From Methylophaga pinxianii (GTDB lineage Bacteria > Pseudomonadota > Gammaproteobacteria > Nitrosococcales > Methylophagaceae): a DNA stretch of 64,000 nucleotides. Positions 56,397-64,000 of this stretch are shown piece after piece (the stretch's first letter is position 1; every line of letters begins with the position of its first letter). The position numbers were made by a program, and so were the translations under genes. The notes beneath the pieces were generated by a model that worked only from the letters and a program-made list of their open reading frames with translations, was not told the origin of the DNA and made no database searches. The stretch covers positions 62,001 through 126,000 of the forward strand of contig NZ_JAJAEO010000188.1 in NCBI RefSeq assembly GCF_020447225.1. Reading direction: 5' to 3'.

Positions 56397-56753
56397 ATGC
56401 CGATATATGACTACCGATGTGAGCATTGTGGCGACTTCACCGCGCTTCGCAAAATGAGCGAAGCCGCTGACTCGGTGGAGTGTGTGGAGTGTGGTGAAAT
56501 GGCGGTGCGGATTATTTCCGCCCCTTATCTCGCCTTGATGGACCGAAACACTCGGGTGGCTAGAGAACGTAATGAAAAGTCTGCCCATGAACCGAAACAA
56601 GTGCGGCGTTCCAGTTGTGGTTGTTCAGGAACACACACGTGTAAAACGGATTCCACCGGTAAAGCCGGAACAGCCTCTCAGGCCAACAGCAATCCCAATG
56701 GCCTGATGATGCAAACCAAGAAAACCGCTAGACCCTGGATGCTCGGTCATTGA
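56397..56753 (+). CDS. fmdB: FmdB-family zinc-ribbon protein
   Basis: 118 residues. The N-terminal FmdB zinc ribbon MPIYDYRCEHCGDFTALRKMS with CxxC, then VECVECGEMAVRIISAP with the second CxxC. The C-terminal half is low-complexity but contains a further Cys cluster (SSCGCSGTHTCK). FmdB was proposed as a regulator of the formamidase operon in Methylophilus, but proof is weak; a metal or folding role is possible. It lies between fmdA and urtA. Confidence 0.92.
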   Translation: MPIYDYRCEHCGDFTALRKMSEAADSVECVECGEMAVRIISAPYLALMDRNTRVARERNEKSAHEPKQVRRSSCGCSGTHTCKTDSTGKAGTASQANSNPNGLMMQTKKTARPWMLGH

Positions 56754-56816
56754 GCCCCAAAACAAAACCGTTCGGAACAACGCTGTTCACTCTAATTTGC
56801 TAACAGGAGATACACG

Positions 56817-58067
56817 ATGAGCTACTTTAGTCGACGAAAATTTTTAGGTAAAACCGGCGCACTGCTAAGTGCCATGGTTGCCGCAGGCTTTATTACCAGC
56901 AGTGCAATGGCAGCGGATTATCCAACCGCTGAAGTTAACACTACCGGTATGGCAGTAACGGATGACACAGTAACGGTGGGAATCCTGCATTCCTTAACTG
57001 GCACTATGGCAATCAGTGAAACCGGTGCGCAGGAAGCTGAAAAACTGGCCATCAAACAGATCAATGAAAGTGGCGGTATTCTCGGTCGCCAGATTGAAAT
57101 CATTCAGGAAGATGGTGCCAGTGACTGGCCAACGTTTGCTGAAAAATCCAGAAAACTGTTGGTAAATGACAATGTTGCTGCGGTATTCGGTTGCTGGACT
57201 TCCGCATCACGTAAAGCCGCTTTACCGGTTTTCGAGAAAGAAAATGGTTTGCTGTATTACCCGACGTTCTATGAAGGTCTGGAACAATCTAAAAATGTCA
57301 TCTACACCGGTCAGGAAGCCACTCAACAGATCCTTGCCGGTTTGGATTGGGTTGCCAAAGAAAAAGGGGCCAAAACGTTCTATCTGATTGGTTCTGACTA
57401 CATCTGGCCACGTACTTCAATGAAAATTGCCCGGATCCACATTGAGAAAGTACTGGGCGGAAAAGTGGTTGGTGAAGAATACAAGCCTTTGGGTGATACC
57501 CAGTTCGGTTCGGTTATCAACAAAATCCGTCTGAGAAAACCTGACGTTATCTTCGCTGCAGTAGTAGGTGGCAGTAACGTTGCCTGGTTCAAACAGTTGA
57601 ATGCGGCGGGTATCACTTCGAAAAATCAAACCCTGCTGACTCTGTCGGTTACAGAAGATGAAGTGTTGGGTATTGGTGGTGAAAACCTGGAAGGTTTCTA
57701 CTCAGTCATGAAGTACTTCCAAAGCCAGGATAACCCGAACAACGTTGCCTTTGTAAAAGCATTTAAAGAAATGCATGGCGAAGACAGTGTTATCGGTGAC
57801 GTAACGCAAGCAGCTTACCTTGGCCCTTGGCTATGGAAAGCAGCAGTTGAGAAAGCCGGTAGTTTCGATGTCGATAAAGTGGTTGCGGCTTCTGAAGAAG
57901 ACGATATCGAATTAACTACGGCGCCAGAAGGTTACGTCAAGCTGCATCCTAACCATCACTTGTGGAGCAAAACCCGCATTGGTCAATGGAATAAAGACGG
58001 TCAAGCGACAGTGGTATATGAGTCTGACTTGATTGAGCCAAATCCATTCCCAGAAGGTTACCAATAG
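56817..58067 (+). CDS. urtA: Urea ABC transporter substrate-binding protein
   Basis: 416 residues. The N-terminus SRRKFLGKTGALLSAMVAAG with twin arginines is a Tat-type signal, so it is probably folded before export. The mature part is a type I periplasmic binding protein: VGILHSLTGTMAISETGAQEAEKLAIKQIN, AVFGCWTSASRKAALPVFE, LLYYPTFYEGLEQSKNVIYTG, KTFYLIGSDYIWPRTSMKI. These are UrtA/FmdD features. It binds urea and perhaps short amides. AGGAG 7 bases upstream. A strong hairpin follows. Confidence 0.95.
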   Translation: MSYFSRRKFLGKTGALLSAMVAAGFITSSAMAADYPTAEVNTTGMAVTDDTVTVGILHSLTGTMAISETGAQEAEKLAIKQINESGGILGRQIEIIQEDGASDWPTFAEKSRKLLVNDNVAAVFGCWTSASRKAALPVFEKENGLLYYPTFYEGLEQSKNVIYTGQEATQQILAGLDWVAKEKGAKTFYLIGSDYIWPRTSMKIARIHIEKVLGGKVVGEEYKPLGDTQFGSVINKIRLRKPDVIFAAVVGGSNVAWFKQLNAAGITSKNQTLLTLSVTEDEVLGIGGENLEGFYSVMKYFQSQDNPNNVAFVKAFKEMHGEDSVIGDVTQAAYLGPWLWKAAVEKAGSFDVDKVVAASEEDDIELTTAPEGYVKLHPNHHLWSKTRIGQWNKDGQATVVYESDLIEPNPFPEGYQ

Positions 58068-58092
58068 ATCGAACGATAAGTTCACTTAAAAA

Positions 58093-58119
58093 AACAGGCT
58101 GGTCTTTGGCCAGCCTGTT
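58093..58119 (+). terminator. Intra-operon hairpin after urtA (attenuator or mRNA stabiliser)
   Basis: AACAGGCTGG/CCAGCCTGTT (58093-58102 with 58110-58119) with a 7-base loop and an outer TTCACT/AGTGAA repeat. It has no T-run, so it probably stabilises upstream mRNA or stops only some transcripts, giving more binding protein than UrtB-E. The 120-base urtA-urtB gap is the widest in the block. Confidence 0.75.
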
Positions 58120-58187
58120 GAGTGAAAGAAGGCCTGAGGTTTGAATTAAACCTTTGATTAATCGGAAAATGTTACGGAGTATCCGTT

Positions 58188-59111
58188 ATGGGTGAGTTTT
58201 CAATACAAGAATTGACTTCAATTCTAGCCATGCAGGGCTTTGCCGGGATCAGCCTTTTCAGTGTGTTACTTCTGATGGCATTAGGACTGGCAATTATTTT
58301 TGGACAAATGGGCGTTATCAATATGGCCCATGGCGAATTTATGGCGATGGGAGCTTATACGACTTACCTACTCTCCGTAGTGACTCAGACGTATTTTCCT
58401 GAGTTTATGAATTATTACTTCTTGGTGGCCATCGTGGCCTCATTCCTGGTAGCGGGACTATTTGGCTACATTACAGAATTTGTACTTATCAGGCATCTTT
58501 ATAAACGGCCCCTGGATACTTTGCTGGCCACGTGGGGATTAAGCCTGATCATGCAACAGTCATTTCGTTCGATTTTTGGTGCACGTGAAGTCAGCCCGAC
58601 TTTGCCGGACTGGTTGATGGGCTCCTGGATGCCGACTGACACCATCTTTATTCCGATAAACGGCATGTTTGTATTGGGCTTGACCATTGTTGTCACTCTA
58701 GGTGTTTATATCCTGATGTTTCGCTCAACCTGGGGGTTGAATGTTCGTGCGACCACGCAAAACCGTGTGATGAGTGGCGCCGTGGGAATCAACACCAAAC
58801 AAGTGGATCGTCTGACGTTTGCATTGGGGTGCGGTATTGCCGGTATTGCCGGTGCAGCATTCACCACGATTGCCTCAACAGGGCCAACTTCAGGTTCTTT
58901 ATATATCGTGGATACATTCATGGTCGTGGTATTTGGTGGTGCAGCGAGCTTGTTCGGCACCATTGCCTCAGCGTTCACTATTGCACAGGCACAATCCATT
59001 CTTGAATTCTTCATCAGTGGTTCGATGGCAAAAGTATTCACCTTGCTGGCCTTGGTCATCATTTTGATGATGCGTCCTGAAGGTCTGTTCTCAATCAAAG
59101 TTCGTAAATAA
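58188..59111 (+). CDS. urtB: Urea ABC transporter permease UrtB
   Basis: 307 residues. A LivH-type permease with about eight helices: LMALGLAIIFGQMGVINMAHGEFMAMGAYTTY, TLLATWGLSLIMQQSFRSIFGAREVSP, LNVRATTQNRVMSGAVGINTKQVDRLTFALGCGIAGIAGA and LILMMRPEGLFSIKVRK. Shorter than many UrtB proteins, which carry a long N-terminal extension. Forms the channel with UrtC. GGAG before ATG. Confidence 0.94.
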   Translation: MGEFSIQELTSILAMQGFAGISLFSVLLLMALGLAIIFGQMGVINMAHGEFMAMGAYTTYLLSVVTQTYFPEFMNYYFLVAIVASFLVAGLFGYITEFVLIRHLYKRPLDTLLATWGLSLIMQQSFRSIFGAREVSPTLPDWLMGSWMPTDTIFIPINGMFVLGLTIVVTLGVYILMFRSTWGLNVRATTQNRVMSGAVGINTKQVDRLTFALGCGIAGIAGAAFTTIASTGPTSGSLYIVDTFMVVVFGGAASLFGTIASAFTIAQAQSILEFFISGSMAKVFTLLALVIILMMRPEGLFSIKVRK

Positions 59112-59127
59112 CCAGCAGGAGATAAAG

Positions 59128-60294
59128 ATGAATTTTGTCTATGAACGATTTTTGGGTGGTAAGAGCGGAGCGATTGCGATCGGTATCCTCGCCTTACTGA
59201 TTTTAGTGGTGTTACCACTGGCTTTGGATTTATTCCGCCTCAATCTGGTGGGTAAATATCTGACCTATGCTTTTGCCGCGGTGAGTCTGGTGTTGTTGTG
59301 GGGTTACGGTGGCATTTTAAGCCTGGGACAGGGGATTTTCTTTGGTCTTGGCGGTTATGCAATGGCGATGTTCCTCAAACTGGAAGCGTCAGATCCGGAA
59401 AGCACCAGTATTCAAACAACCCCCGGTATTCCGGACTTTATGGACTGGAATCAGCTGACCGAATTACCCTGGTTCTGGGTGCCATTTGAAAGTTTCACCT
59501 TTACTTTGTTAGCTATACTTCTGGTACCGTCGATCTTTGCTTTTATCATCGGTTATTCGATGTTCAAGCGTCGGGTAGGTGGGGTTTACTTTGCCATCAT
59601 CACGCAGGTTATCGCGGTGATTCTGACGGTGTTAATCGTTGGACAGCAAGGCTTTACTGGCGGTATCAATGGTATTACCGATCTGAAAACACTCAATGGC
59701 TGGGATATTCGCGAAGATTCTTCCAAATATATTCTCTACTTTATCAACGCCTTTTTATTGTTAGGTGTGATTATGGTGAGTAAATTCATTCTCACCAGCA
59801 AATTTGGCCAACTCCTGCTGGCCATGAAAGATAAAGAAGACCGGGTACGCTTTTCTGGCTACGACGTCTCTAACTTCAAAATCTTTGTATTTTGTGTGTC
59901 GGCAGTTATAGCTGCCATTGGTGGAGCGATGTTTACTCTGCAGGTCGGCTTTATGTCACCGTCATTTGTTGGCATCGTTCCTTCCATTGAAATGGTTATC
60001 TTTGCCGCCGTCGGTGGACGTATGTCGTTAATTGGTGTGGTTTACGGCACATTACTGGTCAACGCCGGTAAAACCGCTTTTTCTGAAACCTTTCCTGAGC
60101 TTTGGTTATTCCTGATGGGCGGTCTGTTTATCGCGGTGGTCATGTTCTTCCCCAATGGTTTAGCCGGGATTTACAACAAATATGGCCCAAAAGTGAAGTT
60201 TTTACGGCCGCTGTTTTCAAAATCAGAGAAAGCAGAAACCACAACGGAATCCGCCAAAATAGAAGCTGATGCAACCACTGAGGGAGCAAAATAA
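59128..60294 (+). CDS. urtC: Urea ABC transporter permease UrtC
   Basis: 388 residues. LivM-type permease: FAAVSLVLLWGYGGILSLGQGIFFGLGGYAMAMFLKL, RVGGVYFAIITQVIAVILTVLIVG, GLLLAMKDKEDRVRFSGYD-like (QLLLAMKDKEDRVRFSGYDV) and IEMVIFAAVGGRMSLIGVVYGTLLVN. A Glu/Thr-rich cytoplasmic tail ends it. Its stop overlaps the urtD start by one base. Confidence 0.95.
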   Translation: MNFVYERFLGGKSGAIAIGILALLILVVLPLALDLFRLNLVGKYLTYAFAAVSLVLLWGYGGILSLGQGIFFGLGGYAMAMFLKLEASDPESTSIQTTPGIPDFMDWNQLTELPWFWVPFESFTFTLLAILLVPSIFAFIIGYSMFKRRVGGVYFAIITQVIAVILTVLIVGQQGFTGGINGITDLKTLNGWDIREDSSKYILYFINAFLLLGVIMVSKFILTSKFGQLLLAMKDKEDRVRFSGYDVSNFKIFVFCVSAVIAAIGGAMFTLQVGFMSPSFVGIVPSIEMVIFAAVGGRMSLIGVVYGTLLVNAGKTAFSETFPELWLFLMGGLFIAVVMFFPNGLAGIYNKYGPKVKFLRPLFSKSEKAETTTESAKIEADATTEGAK

Positions 60295-61040
60295 TGACTA
60301 CCACAACAGATTTTTTGCTGGCTATTGAAGATCTCACGGTTTCATTTGATGGCTTCAAAGCAGTTGATTCGTTAACCATGTATATCGATAAAAATGAGCT
60401 ACGAGTCGTTATAGGCCCCAATGGGGCGGGTAAAACGACCCTACTGGATTTGATTTGCGGTAAAACCAAATCCAGTTCCGGCTCAATCAGTTTTAAAAAC
60501 AAAGAAATGACCAAAATGGCCGAACATGAAATCGTTCGGGCCGGCATTGGCCGTAAATTTCAAACCCCATCAATCTATGAAAATCTGACGGTGTATCAGA
60601 ATCTGGAAGTCTCCTATCCCGAAGGCCGTGGCGTATTTGGCAGCTTGTTTTTCAAAACCACCGATGAAGTCATAAAGCGAGTTAATGAAGTAGCCAAAGA
60701 AATTCAACTGGATAAATTTCTCGATACCGAAGCCGCCATTCTGAGTCATGGCCAGAAGCAGTGGCTGGAGATTGGCATGTTGCTGATGCAAGACCCGGAA
60801 TTATTGATGCTGGATGAACCGGTCGCCGGCATGAGTGCCAAGGAACGTGATGAAACTGCTGAATTACTCAACCGGATCTGTGAAAACAGATCGGTCATCG
60901 TGATTGAGCATGATATGGAGTTCGTCAAAAAAATCGCCCGCAAAGTCACCGTGCTGCACCAGGGAAAAATCCTTGCTGAAGGCCCGATGGATAAGGTTCA
61001 AGCGGATGAAAAAGTCATTGAAGTCTATCTTGGGCATTGA
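60294..61040 (+). CDS. urtD: Urea ABC transporter ATPase UrtD
   Basis: 248 residues. ABC ATPase of LivG type: Walker A VIGPNGAGKTTLLDLICG, Q-loop FQTPSIYENLTVYQNLEVS, signature region ILSHGQKQWLEIGMLLMQ (LSHGQ in place of LSGGQ, as in UrtD), Walker B LLMLDEPVAGMS and H-loop IVIEHDMEFVKKIA. Powers urea import with UrtE. Confidence 0.96.
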   Translation: MTTTTDFLLAIEDLTVSFDGFKAVDSLTMYIDKNELRVVIGPNGAGKTTLLDLICGKTKSSSGSISFKNKEMTKMAEHEIVRAGIGRKFQTPSIYENLTVYQNLEVSYPEGRGVFGSLFFKTTDEVIKRVNEVAKEIQLDKFLDTEAAILSHGQKQWLEIGMLLMQDPELLMLDEPVAGMSAKERDETAELLNRICENRSVIVIEHDMEFVKKIARKVTVLHQGKILAEGPMDKVQADEKVIEVYLGH

Positions 61041-61061
61041 TTGGAAGCTGGGAGATTAACC

Positions 61062-61751
61062 ATGTTTGAAGTAGAAAATTTACAAGTAAGTTATGGTCAA
61101 AGTCAGGTTATTCACGAGCTCAGCTTTAAAGCCGAGAAAAATGAGACCCTGGCGATTATGGGTCGCAATGGCATGGGAAAAACCACGTTATTCAAATCAT
61201 TAATGGGGATTTTGCCAAGCCAGACAACCAGGATTGGCATTGATGGTGTGGATCTGACAGGAATGGAAAGTCATCAGCGTGTGGCAAACGGTATTGCTTA
61301 TGTACCTCAAGGGCGGATGATTTTTCCAAATCTGACGGTGCAGGAAAATATTGAAACCGGGTTGCAGGTTTCCAGGATGAAATCGATTCCGGAAGAGATA
61401 TTTTCACTATTCCCGGTATTGCATGATATGCGGCATCGTAAGGGCGGCAATTTGTCGGGTGGTCAACAACAGCAGTTGGCGATTGCCCGTGCACTGGTGA
61501 CCAACCCTAAAGTCTTGTTGTTGGATGAACCGACAGAAGGTATTCAGCCATCCATCATCAAAGACATCGCAAAAGTGTTGAACGAAATTCGTAAAATGCG
61601 TGAGATAACGATTATTGTCTCCGAGCAGGTATTGAGTTTTACCATGGATATTGCTGATCGGATTATCGTGATTGAAAAGGGTAAGTTCATTCACGAAGAT
61701 ATGCGTGCAGATGTGAATGCCGCGATGATTAAAAAGTATCTGACGGTATAA
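61062..61751 (+). CDS. urtE: Urea ABC transporter ATPase UrtE
   Basis: 229 residues from ATG 61062, with GGGAG 8 bases upstream; an in-frame start seven codons earlier is less likely. LivF-type ATPase: Walker A IMGRNGMGKTTLFKSLMGIL, Q-loop YVPQGRMIFPNLTV, signature LSGGQQQQLAIARALV, Walker B VLLLDEPTEGIQPSII and the switch Gln/His region IIVSEQVLSFTMDIADR, where His is replaced by Gln as is common in this subfamily. Confidence 0.96.
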   Translation: MFEVENLQVSYGQSQVIHELSFKAEKNETLAIMGRNGMGKTTLFKSLMGILPSQTTRIGIDGVDLTGMESHQRVANGIAYVPQGRMIFPNLTVQENIETGLQVSRMKSIPEEIFSLFPVLHDMRHRKGGNLSGGQQQQLAIARALVTNPKVLLLDEPTEGIQPSIIKDIAKVLNEIRKMREITIIVSEQVLSFTMDIADRIIVIEKGKFIHEDMRADVNAAMIKKYLTV

Positions 61752-61810
61752 AAATTGTTATTGGAGCCCAAATATGATGCTCTATGCACAACATGAAGGA
61801 GTGTGTTGGC

Positions 61811-62701
61811 ATGAATGTGCGCTCAGAACCAGTTATACCAGTAACACAACAAATTGAAAAAACAGCAATTAATCAGTTGATGACTGGCTGGGATGCCAGT
61901 CTGAAACTGATATTTGATAGCCGCGCCAACAAAACTATCCTCGCCCGTCGCCAGCACCACGGGCCATTAGTTATTCAAAAAGTCCTCTACCCTGAAGGAG
62001 ATAATCCGGCCCATGGCGTTATCATTCATCCTCCGGGCGGCGTTGCTGGCGGCGATCGCTTACAGTTAACGGTAGAAATGCAGCCCGAAAGCGCTGCCTT
62101 ATTAACGACTCCCGGTGCCACCAAATGGTATAAATCAGCCGGACGCCAAGCCAGTCAGTATATTGAAATGAGCATCGAGGAACAGAGTCAACTGGAATGG
62201 CTGCCTCAGGAAAACATTGTTTTTGACGGGGCGGACGTGGCATTAAAAACGCAGGTTAACTTAAGTGAATCGGGCACTTTTGCCGGTTGGGAAGTGATTT
62301 GTCTGGGTAGGCAGGCCAGCGGCGAACGTTGGCAAACGGGGCACTTTCGTCAACAATTACTGATAAAACGTGAAGGCAGACTGATTTGGAATGAATCCGC
62401 CGTTCTCAGCCCTGAAAGCAAGGTGCTGAAGGCGATGGCGGGACTGCAAAGTCACGTCGTGTTTGGCAGTTTTGTGGTGGCAGCCGGGCAGACTCCAACC
62501 GACATTTTGCAGGCTTGTCAGCAAATCAGCCTGGATTCTTCTGCTCGTGTCGGCGTTTCAGCGTTACCCGAGATTTTTACCGCACGTTACATCGGTCCCT
62601 GTGCACAAGAAGCGAAACTCTATTTTGAAAAAATATGGCATTGCCTACGCCCGTGGTATGGCAAACGTGAGGCGGTTCGCCCTCGTATTTGGGCGACTTA
62701 G
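61811..62701 (+). CDS. ureD: Urease accessory protein UreD
   Basis: 296 residues from ATG 61811, preceded by AAGGAG about 10 bases upstream; in-frame ATGs at 61784 and 61793 lack a site. UreD/UreH motifs: [60 protein letters not shown] and the C-terminal [18 protein letters not shown]. It binds the apo-urease and with UreF/UreG delivers nickel. Starts the urease part of the block. Confidence 0.95.
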   Translation: MNVRSEPVIPVTQQIEKTAINQLMTGWDASLKLIFDSRANKTILARRQHHGPLVIQKVLYPEGDNPAHGVIIHPPGGVAGGDRLQLTVEMQPESAALLTTPGATKWYKSAGRQASQYIEMSIEEQSQLEWLPQENIVFDGADVALKTQVNLSESGTFAGWEVICLGRQASGERWQTGHFRQQLLIKREGRLIWNESAVLSPESKVLKAMAGLQSHVVFGSFVVAAGQTPTDILQACQQISLDSSARVGVSALPEIFTARYIGPCAQEAKLYFEKIWHCLRPWYGKREAVRPRIWAT

Positions 62702-62727
62702 ACATAGATAAACGAGGCTGGAAAGCA

Positions 62728-63030
62728 ATGGAACTGACACCAAGAGAAAAAGATAAATTATTGATATTTACCGCAGCACTGGTTGCTGAAAGACGGAAAG
62801 ACCGTGGTTTGAAGCTCAATTATCCTGAAGCGGTTGCCTATATTTCCGCCGCAATTATGGAAGGGGCGCGTGACGGCCGGACCGTCGCAGAATTAATGGA
62901 TTATGGTGCAACACTGTTAGGACGAGATGACGTCATGGACGGTATTGCTGAAATGCTGCCGGAAATCCAGATCGAAGCGACTTTCCCCGATGGCACCAAG
63001 CTGGTGACCGTTCACAATCCGATTATCTGA
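62728..63030 (+). CDS. ureA: Urease gamma subunit
   Basis: 100 residues, the standard length. [35 protein letters not shown] and the usual [37 protein letters not shown] are diagnostic. Part of the (alpha-beta-gamma)3 urease that hydrolyses urea to ammonia and carbamate. The start follows a GGAAAG. Confidence 0.97.
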   Translation: MELTPREKDKLLIFTAALVAERRKDRGLKLNYPEAVAYISAAIMEGARDGRTVAELMDYGATLLGRDDVMDGIAEMLPEIQIEATFPDGTKLVTVHNPII

Positions 63031-63040
63031 GGGAGAGATC

Positions 63041-63349
63041 ATGATTCCTGGTGAAATGCGTGTAAAGGCAGGGGAGATACCGATGAATGTCGATCGTGAG
63101 CTGGTCATTATCGATGTTTCTAACAGCGGTGACCGCCCGGTACAGATTGGTTCTCACTATCACTTTTTTGAAGTCAACGATGCTCTGCAATTTGATCGCG
63201 AAAAGGCATATGGCTTTCGTTTGAATATTGCACCTGGCACAGCGGTAAGGTTTGAGCCGGGCCAAACCCGCACGGTGGAATTAGTAGCACTGTCGGGATT
63301 ACGTCAAGTCTATGGTTTTGCCGGTCGAGTAATGGGAGCCTTATCATGA
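63041..63349 (+). CDS. ureB: Urease beta subunit
   Basis: 102 residues. [57 protein letters not shown] and [10 protein letters not shown] are diagnostic. GGGAGAG precedes the ATG. Its stop overlaps the ureC start by 4 bases. Confidence 0.97.
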   Translation: MIPGEMRVKAGEIPMNVDRELVIIDVSNSGDRPVQIGSHYHFFEVNDALQFDREKAYGFRLNIAPGTAVRFEPGQTRTVELVALSGLRQVYGFAGRVMGALS

Positions 63350-64000
63350 GTTTGAAAATTGACCGGCAAGCCTATGCTGAAATGTTTGGTCCCACTCAGG
63401 GCGATAAAATCCGTCTCGCCGATACCGAATTATGGATTGAAGTCGAACAGGATCTCACCACTTATGGTGAAGAGGTAAAATTCGGTGGTGGTAAAGTTAT
63501 TCGTGATGGAATGGGACAATCCCAATTATCTGCCATTGAGGTAGCCGATACCGTCATCACCAATGCACTGATCATCGATGCCATCACCGGCATTATTAAA
63601 GCAGATGTGGCTATCAAAGAGGGTCATATCTGGGCAATCGGTAAAGCGGGTAATCCGGACATCCAGCCCAATGTCACGATTCCCATAGGTGCTGGAACCG
63701 AAATCATTGCCGGAGAGGGTATGATCCTCACCGCTGGCGGGATAGACAGTCATATTCACTGGATCTGTCCACAACAGATTGAAGAAGCATTAATGTCAGG
63801 TGTCACGACGATGTTGGGTGGTGGTACCGGCCCGGCAACCGGAACGTATGCCACGACCTGTACACCTGGCCCTTGGCATATTCATCGAATGCTGGAAGCT
63901 GCCGAAGCCTTTCCAATGAATATGGGTTTTTTTGGTAAAGGTAATGTCTCTAAGCCGCAGCCAGCCAGAGAGCAGGTCGAAGCTGGGGTTATCGGACTTA
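63346..64000 (+). CDS. ureC: Urease alpha (catalytic) subunit, N-terminal part
   Basis: Open to the end of the window: 218 of about 570 residues. [27 protein letters not shown] at the N-terminus; first nickel ligands His136 and His138 in [36 protein letters not shown] follows. The sequence stops in AGVIGL, immediately before the position of the carbamylated bridging lysine, so that residue and the rest of the active site are not visible. ureEFG are presumably beyond the edge. Confidence 0.96.
   Translation, partial: MSLKIDRQAYAEMFGPTQGDKIRLADTELWIEVEQDLTTYGEEVKFGGGKVIRDGMGQSQLSAIEVADTVITNALIIDAITGIIKADVAIKEGHIWAIGKAGNPDIQPNVTIPIGAGTEIIAGEGMILTAGGIDSHIHWICPQQIEEALMSGVTTMLGGGTGPATGTYATTCTPGPWHIHRMLEAAEAFPMNMGFFGKGNVSKPQPAREQVEAGVIGL

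Noticed and set aside
58706-59218. 170-residue minus-strand open frame opposite urtB
   Set aside because: It mirrors the codon structure of the well-supported urtB/urtC genes, lacks a ribosome site, and encodes low-complexity sequence.

Overview
The window looks like chromosome of a methylotrophic gammaproteobacterium. I favour a Methylophaga-like organism. This rests on an orphan PqqA peptide gene (PQQ is the cofactor of methanol dehydrogenase), a formamidase-urea-urease block resembling the fmd locus of methylotrophs, moderate G+C, and gammaproteobacterial versions of Gor, Hmp/NsrR, KatA and the Tad genes. The genus is an inference; no rRNA or other marker gene lies in the window. I found no tRNA, rRNA, CRISPR array, insertion sequence or prophage.

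Layout. 1-6 kb: the C-terminal end of a CusA/CzcA-type RND pump, a DUF4168 protein, a histidine kinase/sigma54-activator pair, a WG-repeat protein and a small membrane protein. 6-10 kb: an esterase, an FAD oxidoreductase, the tiny pqqA, glutathione reductase and a peroxiredoxin. 10-16 kb: a PAS-rich hybrid kinase and a REC-EAL-GAF-GGDEF protein in one operon. 15.6-18.8 kb: nsrR-fau facing hmp across a clear promoter/operator, then an HPP-family membrane protein. 18.8-22 kb: three secreted PepSY proteins around an OmpR-type two-component pair. 22-27 kb: a chemoreceptor, Cfa, catalase and Dps. 27-36.5 kb: an aldehyde dehydrogenase with an acetolactate-synthase-like ThDP enzyme, an orphan MotB-like stator protein, a SlyB-like lipoprotein, an NSS transporter, and a phospholipase D-VTT fusion with an EEP-fold phosphodiesterase.

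36.8-47.6 kb is a full Tad/Flp pilus operon: flp, prepilin peptidase, TadE-like, CpaB, CpaC secretin, TadZ, TadA, TadB, TadC, TadD, a DUF3613 protein and TadG. A diguanylate cyclase converges on its end. 49-53.2 kb holds an Anbu proteasome-like protease converging with an operon of circularly permuted ATP-grasp, alpha-E protein and zinc metallopeptidase. This is a predicted peptide ligation/degradation module, and the transglutaminase often found in such clusters is absent.

54-64 kb is a one-directional nitrogen-scavenging block: porin (FmdC-like), formamidase FmdA, FmdB, urea ABC transporter UrtABCDE, then urease ureDABC, with ureC running off the end. Amides and urea would cross the outer membrane through the porin and enter by the ABC system. 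They would then be hydrolysed to ammonia plus formate (usable as an energy source by a methylotroph) or carbon dioxide. A strong hairpin after urtA probably keeps the binding protein more abundant than the membrane subunits. The 10-kb block and the nsrR/hmp control region are the best-supported regulatory stories; the Anbu cluster is the least understood system here.
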